Of a stretch of 64,000 nt of DNA, positions 44,300 through 54,056 are shown one piece after another. The stretch is taken from contig NZ_CP077369.1 of the NCBI RefSeq assembly GCF_019048525.1, forward strand, positions 2,170,001 to 2,234,000, read 5' to 3'. The notes beneath the pieces are model-generated. The model did no database searches, was not told the origin of the DNA, and saw only the letters and a list, made by a program, of their open reading frames with translations. Position 1 is the stretch's first letter. Every line of letters begins with the position of its first letter. Source of the stretch: Acinetobacter lwoffii (lineage in GTDB: Bacteria; Pseudomonadota; Gammaproteobacteria; Pseudomonadales; Moraxellaceae). Position numbers and translations under genes: made by a program.

Positions 44300-44316
44300 A
44301 GGCTTTTTATTTGTCT
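44300..44316 (+). terminator. Right remnant of the lapC terminator
   Basis: After the IS, GAGAGGC and a T-rich tail remain beside the right target duplication. The left half, GGCCTCTCCG (42882-42891 region), is on the other side of the IS. Joined, they would form an 8-bp GC-rich stem followed by TTTTT. Confidence 0.7.
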
Positions 44317-44363
44317 GTGCAAAGCGGGTATACTGCAGCAGTGAGAGTTTAAAGCCTGAAGTT

Positions 44364-44963
44364 ATGCCATTTACCATTGCCAGCCTGGTCAGTTTTGAGG
44401 AAGACATCAAAAAAAGCCGCTTTCAGGCCTTTGCCACACCTGTTGAAAATGAGCAGGACGTCAAAGATTTTCTGGAGGCTTATCGCGATCCAAGTACCAC
44501 CCATCAATGCTGGGCCTGGAAAATTGGCCATCAGGTACGCTTTAATGATGATGGTGAACCTTCAGGTACTGCAGGACGCCCGATTCTGGCAACCATTGAA
44601 GGCAATGAGCTGACCAATGTGCTGGTGCTGGTCAATCGCTGGTATGGCGGGATCAAGCTGGGAACAGGGGGCTTGGTACGTGCCTATGGCGGCTGTGCTG
44701 GACAATGTTTGTTGTTAGCAGAAAAAATTGAACTGATTGAAAAGAAAAAGGTGCAATTTTCCTGTCAATTCAATGAGTGGGCCATCTTTCAATATGAGTT
44801 GAACCAGCAACAGATTGACTATCAGGAAGAATATACAGCTGAAGGAGTACAGGTCAGAGCCTTATTTCAGTTACATCAAATTCAACCTTTTGCCCTAAAA
44901 ATTCAAGATGTGACCCGTGGCCGGGAACAGCTCAAAATCATAGAAGAAGCGACAGATGACTGA
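44364..44963 (+). CDS. yigZ: IMPACT/YigZ family protein
   Basis: The 199-residue protein has the IMPACT N-terminal domain (KKSRFQAFATPV; HQCWAWKIG; FNDDGEPSGTAGRPIL; VNRWYGGIKLGTGGLVRAYG) and the short C-terminal YigZ domain. In bacteria the family is conserved but its function is not settled; eukaryotic IMPACT modulates translation control. It overlaps the next gene by 8 bases. The promoter region lies directly behind the IS4 element, with a TATACT near 44329. Confidence 0.88.
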   Translation: MPFTIASLVSFEEDIKKSRFQAFATPVENEQDVKDFLEAYRDPSTTHQCWAWKIGHQVRFNDDGEPSGTAGRPILATIEGNELTNVLVLVNRWYGGIKLGTGGLVRAYGGCAGQCLLLAEKIELIEKKKVQFSCQFNEWAIFQYELNQQQIDYQEEYTAEGVQVRALFQLHQIQPFALKIQDVTRGREQLKIIEEATDD

Positions 44964-45573
44964 CGTAGATCCATTACTGAAATATCGTGAGCAGCATAAA
45001 CATCGCCTGAATTATATGCCTTGGCTGTACTGGTCCTTAAAGCCTAAAAATCGCGGTTGGGCAGAAGCGTGGCAAAAGGACTATCAGGCTTATCTGATGG
45101 AGATGGAAACCGTCGAGATTGGTGAAAACTGTTTTATTTCACCTCTTGCACATATTTTCGCGGAGCCGGGACGCAAAATCATTATTGGTGATAATACCTT
45201 TATTGCCGCAGATTGCACCTTGCATGGCCCTCTGGACATTGGTAATGAAGTGGCGATTAATCATCACTGTATTCTGGATGGCGGTCGGGTGGGGATTAAA
45301 CTGCATGATCAGGTGCGTATCGCCGCTTATTGTCATCTTTATGCCTTTGATCATGGCATGGATTTGGAGCAGCCGATTTATCAGCAGCCAGTACGTTCGC
45401 AAGGCATCGAGATTGGTCGGGATGTGTGGCTCGGTGCGCATGTCGGTATCAAGGACGGAATTAAAATCGCAGATCAGGCCGTGGTGGGAATGAACAGTAT
45501 GGTGACCAAGGATGTCGAGAAGCGTGCGATTGTCGCCGGTAATCCGGCCCAATTCATTCGCTATCGTGAATAA
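44956..45573 (+). CDS. Hexapeptide-repeat (left-handed beta-helix) acyltransferase
   Basis: The 205-residue product has about ten hexapeptide turns (IGDNTFIAADCTLHGPLDIG; IGRDVWLGAHVGIKDG; AVVGMNSMVTKDV), ending with the IVAGNPAQFIRYRE tail common to O-acetyltransferases such as CysE/WbbJ types. The catalytic His is probably in YAFDHGMD. The N-terminus (MTDVDPLLKYREQHKH) is an added helix. The acceptor sugar or compound is unknown. It overlaps yigZ by 8 bases, so the two are coupled. Confidence 0.87.
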   Translation: MTDVDPLLKYREQHKHRLNYMPWLYWSLKPKNRGWAEAWQKDYQAYLMEMETVEIGENCFISPLAHIFAEPGRKIIIGDNTFIAADCTLHGPLDIGNEVAINHHCILDGGRVGIKLHDQVRIAAYCHLYAFDHGMDLEQPIYQQPVRSQGIEIGRDVWLGAHVGIKDGIKIADQAVVGMNSMVTKDVEKRAIVAGNPAQFIRYRE

Positions 45574-45766
45574 GCTTTTGGAAGTCAAGTGCTTGATGCA
45601 ACAGCCTGACTCAGCAGATGGTTCGATATATTGATCTATATTTGTTCACATAAAAGTTAACATATTTCAAGTCAAGCCTTACAGATTTCGCTGCACATTT
45701 TTGAATGCTTATGCTAAGTTAAAAATAACTAAGAAATTTTTATCATAAATAGAAGAGAGGCTAAAC

Positions 45767-46609
45767 ATGAAACGTGTCATCGCCTGCATCGACTCATCAC
45801 CATGTATAAACGCGCTGGCTGACGCGGCGGCATGGATTGCCAAACAGACTGGCCGTGAACTGGTCCTGTTACAGGTTTTGGATTATTACCCGGCCAGTTA
45901 TCATCTGGGGGAAATCAGCGGAGTGATTGGCTTTGAAAGTAATGCCATGTTACTGAAAGAACTGGCTGAGCTTGAACAAAAACAAAGTGAAATTGCGCTG
46001 GATTATAGCAATAACCTGCTGCAACACATTTCCGAGCGGATTCTGGCAGAACACGGTATTCAAACCACACATATTCAGGAAAAGGGTGATTTTCTGGAGC
46101 AAAGCTTCCAGATCCTGCAGCCTGATGATATCGCGGTGATTGGATTGCTTGGTGAACGCTCGGCTGAAAAAAACAAACCGATCGGTACCAATGTGGAAAA
46201 TTTTATTCGTGGGGCCAATTGTACCGTGATGACGGTCGGAGAACAGTTTAAGCCGCCGACACGATTTATTTTCGCCTATGAATATTCACCGACCTGTATC
46301 AAGATGATGAAACGGATTGCGGAAAGTGATCTGCTGCGCTTATTGCAATGCCATTTGTTATATATCGGTGATCATGCTGAGATTCTGAATGAGCCTTTGC
46401 AATATTTAAATCAGGCTGGTTTAGATGTGGTGCCACAATACCGCTATGGCGATGTCGCAGAAAATATTTTGACCTATCAGCAGGAACTCGGAATTCAGCT
46501 GATCGTGTTGGGTGCATTTAGTCACAGTAAAATTCACCAGTTCTTTTTGGGCAGTATTGCGACCACGATTTTCCGGAATTCAAAAGTGCCTTTACTGGTT
46601 GCGAAGTGA
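45767..46609 (+). CDS. Universal stress protein, tandem UspA domains
   Basis: A 280-residue cytoplasmic protein of two UspA domains. The first (1-150) starts KRVIACIDSSPCINALADAAAWIA. The second (about 160-280) starts FIFAYEYSPTCIKMMKRIAE and ends with the ATP-binding-like motif LGAFSHSKIHQFFLGSIATTIFRNSKVPLLV. The G-2x-G-9x-G(S/T) signature is partly kept in the second domain. Such proteins bind nucleotides and help survival in stationary phase, respiratory or heat stress. AGAGAGG lies about 8 bases before the ATG. It is monocistronic. Confidence 0.92.
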   Translation: MKRVIACIDSSPCINALADAAAWIAKQTGRELVLLQVLDYYPASYHLGEISGVIGFESNAMLLKELAELEQKQSEIALDYSNNLLQHISERILAEHGIQTTHIQEKGDFLEQSFQILQPDDIAVIGLLGERSAEKNKPIGTNVENFIRGANCTVMTVGEQFKPPTRFIFAYEYSPTCIKMMKRIAESDLLRLLQCHLLYIGDHAEILNEPLQYLNQAGLDVVPQYRYGDVAENILTYQQELGIQLIVLGAFSHSKIHQFFLGSIATTIFRNSKVPLLVAK

Positions 46610-46675
46610 GAATTGCATATAATAGCCAAGCGCGAAGTCTAATCGTAAATTGTTACAGCTTGATTTAAAAATGAC

Positions 46676-46708
46676 CAGAGTTATCCTCATATATTGTGGA
46701 TAACTCTG
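46676..46708. promoter_or_regulatory. Hairpin bearing two inverted DnaA-box-like sequences
   Basis: CAGAGTTATCC (46676-46686) is the exact complement of GGATAACTCTG (46698-46708) across an 11-base loop. The right arm includes TGTGGATAA (46695-46703), the complement of the consensus DnaA box TTATCCACA. The left arm gives TTATCCTCA, one mismatch away. It lies between converging genes, so it may also act as a terminator, although no T-run follows. Confidence 0.4.
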
Positions 46709-46777
46709 TGGTTAATATTTATAAGTTAATGTTATTTATGGTAAATATGTCATTGGGTGATTTTTGTTCTTCTTGTT

Positions 46778-47443
46778 TTATTTCACAATCGCGAGTGCAA
46801 AACCATCATGTCCTTTGCTGCCAACCGTTTGTAAAGCAGTGCATGACAAGATACGTGGATGATTTTGAAGCGCTTTAAACATGTCACGAATGCCTTCAAT
46901 ACTTGGTTTATTATTGTCCGGGTTAATGATTTCGCCAGCACGAATCACATTGTCCAGAAAAATAAGTGTACCTGAGTGCGACAGGTTTAAACTGAGTTCC
47001 AGATATTCCGGATAACTCTGTTTGTCTGCATCAATAAAGATGAAATCGAAAGCTTCCGTATCTTCAGGCAGGGCTTTAAGCACATCTGCTGCACGGCCGC
47101 ATTTCAGTTCGACGGTCTGTTTAAGCTGCGCGCGATCAATATTTTCCTGACCCATTGCCGCATGGGTATCACGTCCTTCAATCGTCAGGATATAGCCATC
47201 ATCAGGCAAGGCACGTGCCAGCCACATGGTGCTATATGCTGCAAATGTGCCGAGTTCCAGTACACGTTTACACTGGTTCATCTGGATTAGCATCTGCAAC
47301 AACATGCCTTGATTTGGTGCTACAGCCAGATGATCAGGAAAACCGTGCGCTGCGGTATTCTCAAGAGTTTGATTCAGAATGGGGTCTTCAGGAATTAAAT
47401 GTGAATCAATGTAGTGATCAATGTCTGTCCACATTTGTTGCAT
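46778..47443 (-). CDS. Class I SAM-dependent O-methyltransferase
   Basis: The 221-residue protein is of the O-methyltransferase family 3 type (CCoAOMT-like). It has motif I RVLELGTFAAYSTMWLA, the acidic motif ILTIEGRD, and FDFIFIDADKQSYPEYLEL with the metal-binding Asp, followed by LIFLDNVIRAG. The substrate is likely a catechol or small phenol but is unproven. The frame is open to 47500, yet the ATG at 47443 with GAGGTG upstream fits the family start. It is cytoplasmic. Confidence 0.9.
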   Translation of the reverse strand: MQQMWTDIDHYIDSHLIPEDPILNQTLENTAAHGFPDHLAVAPNQGMLLQMLIQMNQCKRVLELGTFAAYSTMWLARALPDDGYILTIEGRDTHAAMGQENIDRAQLKQTVELKCGRAADVLKALPEDTEAFDFIFIDADKQSYPEYLELSLNLSHSGTLIFLDNVIRAGEIINPDNNKPSIEGIRDMFKALQNHPRILSCTALQTVGSKGHDGFALAIVK

Positions 47444-47575
47444 AGTCTTAGCACCTCGATTGCGATGCGTGCATTTTAAACTTTTCGCGGCAGAGCGCAA
47501 TTTATTGTTCTATAGGTGCTGATTTTTTAGGCTCTAAAAAGTCCTGGATGAACTTTGTAGAGCGGTTGTCATGAC

Positions 47576-48295
47576 TTAGTAATTACACATCGAAGAATTA
47601 CGGCCTAAATTCGGTCCCCAAGTACGATAACCTTGGGTATCGATGTGGATTTGGCCAGAAGCATACATGCCGAGTCCCATATTTAGGCTTTGACCATGCT
47701 GGACCCAGAACTGACACAATTTGAACTTGGTATTTTCAATATAGCTATAATCTTGTGCCTGAGGATATTCAGGCCCAATCCGGAAATCGATCGCAGAGTT
47801 GTAAAGATGGCGTGAAGAATTGGCACCACCGGCACACTGGTTCAAAGGCAGGTCACGATAGACTGATGTGACTTCAAAATCAGTCAGTACATTGGCTGCA
47901 ACCAGATATTTAAAGACTTTTAAAGTTGGGATCTGATTGGCCCATAATTCACGGCTTGGAATCATGTATTGGGAACGGCCACACTTGGCCCAATCACGTG
48001 CAGTACGCATCAATTCGAAACTCGGAATGATATTGCCAACCCCATGACGTTCCAGAAAAACCTCATATTCACGCACGCGTGACAAATTATCCAGTGCCGA
48101 TACCCAGTGGGTATACACATAAGGCACAGTTTTTGGGTGGGCTTTACGATCGTATTGAACACGTTCTTGTGGAATGTAAATCCGTTTTCCAGCAGGTGTG
48201 GTGGCCTGTCCAGGTTGTTTTGTGGTCGTGGTACAGCCCACAAAAACAAGAGGAATTATACAAAGACTCAATAATCCCTTTAACAAGTTCTTCAT
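47576..48295 (-). CDS. M15-like peptidase lipoprotein
   Basis: The 239-residue precursor has a lipoprotein signal peptide (MKNLLKGLLSLCIIPLVFVGC; lipobox VGC). Its C-terminal half has SSRHLYNSAIDFRI, matching the SxHxxGxAxD zinc motif of M15 D-Ala-D-Ala carboxypeptidases with Asn in place of Gly. A second zinc ligand pair follows in GQIHIDTQGYRTWG. It is therefore likely to be an outer-membrane-anchored peptidoglycan-processing enzyme. The region CNTKFKLCQ and other Cys suggest disulfides. It is a single gene. Confidence 0.82.
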   Translation of the reverse strand: MKNLLKGLLSLCIIPLVFVGCTTTTKQPGQATTPAGKRIYIPQERVQYDRKAHPKTVPYVYTHWVSALDNLSRVREYEVFLERHGVGNIIPSFELMRTARDWAKCGRSQYMIPSRELWANQIPTLKVFKYLVAANVLTDFEVTSVYRDLPLNQCAGGANSSRHLYNSAIDFRIGPEYPQAQDYSYIENTKFKLCQFWVQHGQSLNMGLGMYASGQIHIDTQGYRTWGPNLGRNSSMCNY

Positions 48296-48390
48296 TTATA
48301 GAAATCAGATATTTACAAAATAGCGCTATTTTAGACTAAATATAGGGAGAAATTTGGAGAATATTGCAATGAAATGTGTGCGTTGAGTAT

Positions 48391-48420
48391 AAAAAAGATC
48401 AGCATTTGCTGATCTTTTAA
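48391..48420 (-). terminator. fdxA terminator
   Basis: AAAGATCAGC (48394-48403) pairs with GCTGATCTTT (48408-48417), with an A/T-rich flank giving a U-run in the minus-strand transcript. Confidence 0.87.
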
Positions 48421-48432
48421 AGTTTAAACTAA

Positions 48433-48756
48433 TTACTTTTCAAGGTATTGTAATTTGTCTGCTTTGCCATTCCATTCTTCACGGTCTGCTGGCTGGTCAC
48501 CAATTTGTGTGATATTTGGCCATTTTTGTGACAGGTCAGCATTCAGTTCAATAAAGACTTCCTGACCTTCTGGTAATTCGTCTTCAGAGAAAATTGCATT
48601 TGCCGGGCATTCAGGTTCGCATAACGCACAGTCGATACATTCGTCCGGGTTAATCACAAGGAAGTTAGGACCTTCATAGAAACAGTCTACAGGGCAAACT
48701 TCAACACAGTCTTGATATTTACATTTAATACAATTTTCAGTGACAACGAAGGTCAT
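48433..48756 (-). CDS. fdxA: 7Fe ferredoxin FdxA
   Basis: The 107-residue ferredoxin carries a [3Fe-4S] and a [4Fe-4S] cluster. The cysteines are in [18 protein letters not shown] and [13 protein letters not shown]. Its length and the C-terminal extension ([13 protein letters not shown]) match FdxA of Pseudomonas and Azotobacter. Its position just downstream of mutS is the usual order in Pseudomonadales. It serves as an electron carrier; its partners are not encoded here. Confidence 0.96.
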   Translation of the reverse strand: MTFVVTENCIKCKYQDCVEVCPVDCFYEGPNFLVINPDECIDCALCEPECPANAIFSEDELPEGQEVFIELNADLSQKWPNITQIGDQPADREEWNGKADKLQYLEK

Positions 48757-48873
48757 GGCGACAGCTACCTAAAAAATATGGTTCTAATTACGAATGCTGT
48801 ATTTTAGGCAAAAACAGGGGGAACTAACAATTCCTTTTATTGATATTTGTTATATATAGGGCTGTTAAATTTG

Positions 48874-48931
48874 AAAAAAGGTCGCATACCGATGAATTAC
48901 AGCATTCATCGGTATGTTCAGGACATCGACC
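48874..48931 (-). terminator. Long composite terminator of mutS
   Basis: In minus-strand order: GGTCG (48931-48927), a 10-base bulge, a 13-bp arm (48916-48904), a 6-base loop, its complement (48897-48885), CGACC (48884-48880) and then six T. The strong stem plus the outer GGTCG/CGACC pair and the T-run make this a terminator, not a REP element. Confidence 0.85.
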
Positions 48932-48960
48932 CTATGCCAGATGAGGTCTAGGACCGAGAA

Positions 48961-51594
48961 TTAACTTGGCTGTTTGATCAGGTCTTTGAGCGCATATAAC
49001 TGCTGCAAGGCTTCACGCGGAGTTAAACTATCTACATCAATATCTTCGAGTAAGTCCAGTGCAGGCGATTCTTTTTCAATTTCGATGATACGTTCTATAG
49101 GCTCCATAACTTCAGGCATTGCAAACAGATCATGCTGCGGGCTCAGTGGCTTGGCCTGATGCTGTTTTTCCAGAATCTTTAAGCGGTTTTGCGCTTCTTT
49201 AATCACCGCAGCCGGAATGCCTGCCAATTTCGCGACTTGCAAGCCATGACTTTGACTGGCCGGGCCATGTTGCACCTTATGCAATAAAATCAGATTACCA
49301 TTCAGCTCTTTGGCCGTGACATGGTAGTTATTAATGCCACTTTCCTTATCCAGTTCAGTCAGTTCGAAATAATGGGTAGCAAATAGACATAAACATTGAA
49401 TGCGTTTGGTCAGATCCAGCACACAGGCCCAAGCCAAAGACAAGCCATCATAGGTACTGGTTCCACGGCCAACTTCATCCATGAGTACCAAAGACTGGCT
49501 GGTGGCATGATGCAGGATTTGCGAGGTTTCGGTCATTTCCACCATAAAGGTTGATTTGCCGGTCGATAAATCATCGGCAGAACCAATACGGGTAAAGACA
49601 CGGTCAACCGGACCTAAAGTTGCAGCTTGCGCTGGAACATAGGCACCACAATAAGCCAGCAACACGATCAATGCAGTCTGGCGCATAAAGGTGGATTTAC
49701 CACCCATGTTGGGGCCGGTAATGATGGCCATGCGATGGGAAAAATCCAGTCGCGTATCGTTCGGAGTAAAGGCCGATTTACTGAGGGCTTCTACCACTGG
49801 ATGTCGTCCAGCAGTGATACTTACACCGATTTCAGGGCTAAATTTTGGACGCGACCAGTTGCGTAAACGCGCCTGATGGGCAAAATTAGCAATCAGATCA
49901 ATCTGGGCAATGGCGCTGCTCATCATCTGTAAACTGCCGATATCCTGACGCAGTTCATCCAGCAGCATTTCAAACAGCATTTTTTCACGGGCCAAGGCAC
50001 GCGATTCGCTAGATAAGACTTTGTCTTCAAATGCTTTCAGTTCAGGCGTGATGTAGCGTTCGGCATTTTTCAGGGTTTGCCTGCGGATATAATGCTCGGG
50101 TGCCTGTTCGGCTTGTGCTCGGGTTAACTCAATATAATAGCCACTAACACGGTTATAGCCGATTTTCAGTCCCGGAATGCCGCTTTGTTCACGCTCTTTG
50201 ATTTCCAGATCAATCAGGAACTGGCTGGCATGATCACGAATCTGACGCAGTTCATCCAGTTCACTGTCAAAACCTTCTGCAATGACATTACCATCACGCA
50301 GCAGGACGGGTGGATTTTCTACAATGGCTGACATCAGGCGTTGATGCAAACCATGGAAGTCGCCGAGTTCTTCATTGAGCTGCACCAAGAGCGTGGACTG
50401 TTGCTGACTCACAATCGGTTGCAGGGCATGACGTAAAAATGGAATTTGCGCACAGGCCTGACGCAGTTGTACCAGATCACGTGGGCGGGCACTGCCAAGC
50501 GCAATACGGCTCAGCACGCGTTCAATATCGCTAATCTCTTTAAGCACCAGACGTACAGGTGCTTCGTGGAAACCTTGCAGCAAGGCTTGAATGGCATCCA
50601 GGCGCTCATCCAGCAGCGCGGTATCGCGTAAAGGTTGCATCAGGGTGCGACTGAGCAAGCGTCCACCCATAGCAGTCTGACAGTCATTGATCAGTTGAAA
50701 TAAGGATGTCCCATGTTCAAATAAAGGCTCAATCAGTTCAAGATTACGGCGTGTCACCGGATCCAAAGCAATAAAATCTGAACTTTGTTCTAGCTGAATC
50801 GTGCGGATATGCGGTAACGCAGTTTTCTGGGTTTCTTTTGCATAGTGAATCAGTGCCGCAGCCGCTGCTTTAGCCAAAGGTAAATGATCAATGCCGAAAC
50901 CTGAAAGCGTGCTGACAGCAAACTGGTCGCATAAGGTTTTTTGCGCATTGTTCAGGTTGAAGTCGACATCGGGACGTTTGGTGACCGAGATATCCAGTTG
51001 CTGTTTGAGTTGTTCGGTCAATGTCGGATCAGTGATACTTTCATCCAGCAGAATTTCGCTTGGCATCAAACGCGCCAGTTCAATCATGAGCTGGTTAAGA
51101 TCATAATCCTGCTGCTGGACTTTAAATAGGCCGGCGCTGAGATCAAGAAGTGCAATGCCGATCTGATTCTGCTGAATACATAAAGCCACCAGATTCGAGC
51201 TCTGATGTGCACCGAGCATGGCATCATCGGTCAGTGTGCCCGGCGTAATAATTCGAACTACACCACGCTCAACCGGTCCTTTGCCAGTAACCTCGCCGAT
51301 CTGCTCGCAGATCACCACGGTTTCGCCTTTTTTGACCAGACGTGCCAGATAGCCCTCGGCTGCATGATAAGGCACGCCCGCCATAGGAATTGGCTGACCA
51401 TTGGCTTTACCACGATGGGTCAGGGTAATGCCTAAAATCTTGGCTGCCTTGTGTGCATCTTCAAAGAACAGTTCATAAAAATCACCCATACGATAAAACA
51501 TCAAAGAATGCGGATGCTGCATTTTCACCGACATGTATTGCTGCATCATGGGCGTTAAGGTAGAAAGATCAGCCATAATTTCTGAACTGGTCAT
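48961..51594 (-). CDS. mutS: DNA mismatch repair protein MutS
   Basis: MutS recognises mismatches and small loops and recruits MutL. The 877-residue protein has the mismatch-binding domain ([20 protein letters not shown]), connector and core/clamp domains, and the ATPase domain. The ATPase domain shows Walker [16 protein letters not shown] (near residue 628), Walker [17 protein letters not shown] and the helix-turn-helix region near the C-terminus. Its length matches family members of Acinetobacter and Pseudomonas. No truncation is seen. A small broken frame lies directly upstream on the other strand. Confidence 0.97.
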   Translation of the reverse strand: MTSSEIMADLSTLTPMMQQYMSVKMQHPHSLMFYRMGDFYELFFEDAHKAAKILGITLTHRGKANGQPIPMAGVPYHAAEGYLARLVKKGETVVICEQIGEVTGKGPVERGVVRIITPGTLTDDAMLGAHQSSNLVALCIQQNQIGIALLDLSAGLFKVQQQDYDLNQLMIELARLMPSEILLDESITDPTLTEQLKQQLDISVTKRPDVDFNLNNAQKTLCDQFAVSTLSGFGIDHLPLAKAAAAALIHYAKETQKTALPHIRTIQLEQSSDFIALDPVTRRNLELIEPLFEHGTSLFQLINDCQTAMGGRLLSRTLMQPLRDTALLDERLDAIQALLQGFHEAPVRLVLKEISDIERVLSRIALGSARPRDLVQLRQACAQIPFLRHALQPIVSQQQSTLLVQLNEELGDFHGLHQRLMSAIVENPPVLLRDGNVIAEGFDSELDELRQIRDHASQFLIDLEIKEREQSGIPGLKIGYNRVSGYYIELTRAQAEQAPEHYIRRQTLKNAERYITPELKAFEDKVLSSESRALAREKMLFEMLLDELRQDIGSLQMMSSAIAQIDLIANFAHQARLRNWSRPKFSPEIGVSITAGRHPVVEALSKSAFTPNDTRLDFSHRMAIITGPNMGGKSTFMRQTALIVLLAYCGAYVPAQAATLGPVDRVFTRIGSADDLSTGKSTFMVEMTETSQILHHATSQSLVLMDEVGRGTSTYDGLSLAWACVLDLTKRIQCLCLFATHYFELTELDKESGINNYHVTAKELNGNLILLHKVQHGPASQSHGLQVAKLAGIPAAVIKEAQNRLKILEKQHQAKPLSPQHDLFAMPEVMEPIERIIEIEKESPALDLLEDIDVDSLTPREALQQLYALKDLIKQPS

Positions 51595-51646
51595 TAAAAA
51601 TAAATCCTTTCAACAAGAGATAAATGCAAATACTGCTCAATAGGCT

Positions 51647-51874
51647 ATGCAGGAAAATTTAAAGCACATTTTCAATCAGGCCAATCCAACATGGTTGAGC
51701 ACAGGAGATCGAAAATGTGAAATGAATCTGCTGATTCAATTCAGCTTTAAAGCTGTATTGCAGCAAGTCTATCAAATTTAATTTTTAGAAAGAAATGAAA
51801 TTCCAGATGAATCTTTAAGTCAGCGCTCAGATCTGTCGCTATGGCTTCTTATTCAGCATTATTTGCAATTTTAA
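51647..51874 (+). pseudogene. Small broken reading frame beside mutS
   Basis: From the ATG at 51647 a frame reads MQENLKHIFNQANPTWL... for 44 codons to a TAA at 51779. After that stop the same frame continues uninterrupted (FLERNEIPDESLSQ...) for another 30 codons to a TAA at 51872. Both halves look protein-like and the composition resembles coding Acinetobacter sequence. A single substitution in the codon at 51779 would restore a 75-residue protein. I do not know the family, and expression is unproven. Confidence 0.35.
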
Positions 51875-51877
51875 AAA

Positions 51878-51907
51878 ATAAACCACCGGATGCGAACATG
51901 CGGTGGC
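51878..51907 (-). terminator. Terminator of the lipase-like lipoprotein gene
   Basis: CCACCG (51883-51888) pairs with CGGTGG (51901-51906). The inner ATG/CAT bases extend the stem across one mismatch, around a CGAA loop. The minus-strand transcript ends in UUUAUUUUUU. Confidence 0.75.
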
Positions 51908-51929
51908 AAGTCTCAATCAAGACGATAGT

Positions 51930-53936
51930 TTATTCCGGATCATAAAGACCAAGATCGGTCAGATGTAATCTGAGAATCCGGCGTAATTCCAGTACGGCTT
52001 CAGGCGTTTCCTGAATCGAGTGGCCACCCTTAATGACTTTGCTAGATACAGCACCATTTAGGTAAGCACTCTCATATGAAACGATATCATCGCTCATGAG
52101 CTTGGTGTCTTGCGTATCTACGGTATTGCCGATAATCGAGTGAAATTTGATATCTTTAGAAGGCTGAATATCCTGGGTCAACGCCGTGAATTTTGAATTT
52201 TCACTCAGATCGCTTGGGCCATTTTGAATCAGGTCATGCCCCAGTTCTTTGACAAACTCGTTTAACCCGATCTGGCCTTGCAGGGTATCGGCAAAGGCAC
52301 CCAAAAATGCACCCGGTATACGGATAATTTTACGGGCCAGTTTGGTATGCCAGCGGTCGGCATATTCTGTCCCACGATGTGGTGTCGCTAAGAAAATGGC
52401 CCGAGTGAAATTTGGAATAGGCCGCATTTGCAGGCGTGCTTTAAAGAGCGGGTTATCCTTAAATTGTGCAATGCGGGTATTTTGTACCAGCTTGAATGCA
52501 TCTTGGGTAATATCGGCCTGACTGACCATTAAACGGGCAATCACACCTCCCATGCTATGTCCGACCAGTACCGCATCTTTTTTGGCTGGTGCATTGTTCG
52601 CGACCTGGGCAAAGCCTTGCTGAACCAGTGCATTAATTTGAAAACGGCTTTCCAGAATCGGCATATTAGTAGAATAAAATACCTGCCAGACCTGGAAATT
52701 TTCTCTTAATACCGGATCACCCATAATGTCGTTGGTCAGACGAATCCAGGCTTCAGGACTACTGGCCAGGCCATGAATCAATACCAGCACTTTCTTGTCC
52801 GGATTATAAGGTTCCAGCATGTACAGGTGCGGCATGCTCAGACTGTCTTCGCGATTAATCAGCGTCAGATAGGCTAAACGCCCCAGATTGTTCTCGGCCA
52901 GCCATAAACCGTAAGGTGCGGAAAAGTTGGCGGCTAGCGCATATTCTTTCGAAGCTACTTTGATCTTTTCATGTTTATAAGGGTCATACAGTTTCAGGTG
53001 AAACTCCGAAGTAGATAAAATCTGTTCAGTCGAATTCGCGGATTTTGGTACAGCAGTAATGGTGGTCGCCAGATAGCGTGCTGAATGAATGTTAGGATTT
53101 TTACCATTTGGATAGTTGTGCTTGAGCGGATCGACAATATATTTTTTATCCTGCTCGGTTTGCTGTGCTTCAGGTAAAACCACTAAAAATTCTGAACCAA
53201 AACCATCACGGCGGGTGATGGAACGTAGGCCGGAAAAGTTCATGTTATAGGTAGACATCAGCTGTTCAATGGTCTGGTTTTTCAGCTGCGGAAAATTTTC
53301 CAGATCAATGGTGTATACACTGTCACCGACCTGAATGCGCTGGCCGGACTGTTTGGCTTCATAACGTTCAGCATAGCGTTGAATCAGATGAGCAATTGCC
53401 AGGTTATAAAAGTCACGAATCTGGACCTGGCGGTTATCAAAAATACGCTCTTGCGGCGCACGCTCGGTTTTAAATAGATAGGCATAGCTATAACGAATGC
53501 TTTTATCCAGCATAGTGAGCTGCTGATCCAGACATTTCTGGATGTTCTGCTTGTGTTGTTGCTGTTTTTCCGGTGATCGGGTTTTGTTTAAAATTCCGGT
53601 GTTACATTCAGCAGACTTGGCATTTTGTAAGGAGTTGGCTAGATATAATTCACTTGCTGTAGAAAGCAATTGTTCATCTAAAATCTGGGGAATACTTTTC
53701 AGATCTTCCACACATTCTTCGGGCTGATCAATACAGATCTGAGCTTCAAGACCTGTCATGGACAACACATTCAGACTGGCTTCGCTAAGCTTGTCGCGGG
53801 TCAAGATACTGTCACGCTCATTGTTCAGCGTGACATTAATCGCCTGTTCCTTAACACTGACCACCTGACAGCCGCTGAGTATGCTGGTGATGAGTAAAGT
53901 GCACAGCATTAATCTTTTATTTATTTTTTCGTGCAT
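51930..53936 (-). CDS. Alpha/beta hydrolase (lipase-like) lipoprotein
   Basis: The 668-residue precursor has a lipoprotein signal peptide (MLCTLLITSILSGCQ; lipobox LSGC). A long N-terminal region without known motifs follows, then a C-terminal hydrolase domain: oxyanion HG in VLVLIHGLASSPEAW, nucleophile elbow VLVGHSMGGVIARL, ATPHRGTEYAD and a late His in IKGGHSIQE. It is probably anchored to the outer membrane and acts on lipids or esters. A TTG start at 53957 is possible but the ATG at 53936 is better. Confidence 0.88.
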   Translation of the reverse strand: MHEKINKRLMLCTLLITSILSGCQVVSVKEQAINVTLNNERDSILTRDKLSEASLNVLSMTGLEAQICIDQPEECVEDLKSIPQILDEQLLSTASELYLANSLQNAKSAECNTGILNKTRSPEKQQQHKQNIQKCLDQQLTMLDKSIRYSYAYLFKTERAPQERIFDNRQVQIRDFYNLAIAHLIQRYAERYEAKQSGQRIQVGDSVYTIDLENFPQLKNQTIEQLMSTYNMNFSGLRSITRRDGFGSEFLVVLPEAQQTEQDKKYIVDPLKHNYPNGKNPNIHSARYLATTITAVPKSANSTEQILSTSEFHLKLYDPYKHEKIKVASKEYALAANFSAPYGLWLAENNLGRLAYLTLINREDSLSMPHLYMLEPYNPDKKVLVLIHGLASSPEAWIRLTNDIMGDPVLRENFQVWQVFYSTNMPILESRFQINALVQQGFAQVANNAPAKKDAVLVGHSMGGVIARLMVSQADITQDAFKLVQNTRIAQFKDNPLFKARLQMRPIPNFTRAIFLATPHRGTEYADRWHTKLARKIIRIPGAFLGAFADTLQGQIGLNEFVKELGHDLIQNGPSDLSENSKFTALTQDIQPSKDIKFHSIIGNTVDTQDTKLMSDDIVSYESAYLNGAVSSKVIKGGHSIQETPEAVLELRRILRLHLTDLGLYDPE

Positions 53937-54002
53937 AAAACTTTTCACTGAATTCAAGTTATAAAGCGGGATAATGTTTTGTATTTTACTAATTTTTTCC
54001 CA

Positions 54003-54033
54003 TAAAAATAGACCGCCGTAGCAGTCTATTTGT
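54003..54033 (-). terminator. Terminator of the TPR-like lipoprotein gene
   Basis: AAATAGAC (54006-54013) pairs with GTCTATTT (54024-54031); the minus-strand RNA ends in UUUUUA. Confidence 0.72.
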
Positions 54034-54056
54034 AATCAAATTGAAGCGAATCTTGA

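Larger units (their letters stand above)
51595..51929. other. Intergenic region between mutS and lipase-like lipoprotein
   Basis: 335 bases holding the mutS promoter (minus strand), the small broken frame, and the terminator of the downstream lipoprotein gene at its right end. Confidence 0.6.

Noticed and set aside
48874..48931. Long hairpin as a REP or mobile palindrome
   Set aside because: On the minus strand the stem is directly followed by six T and lies after mutS, so it is a terminator.
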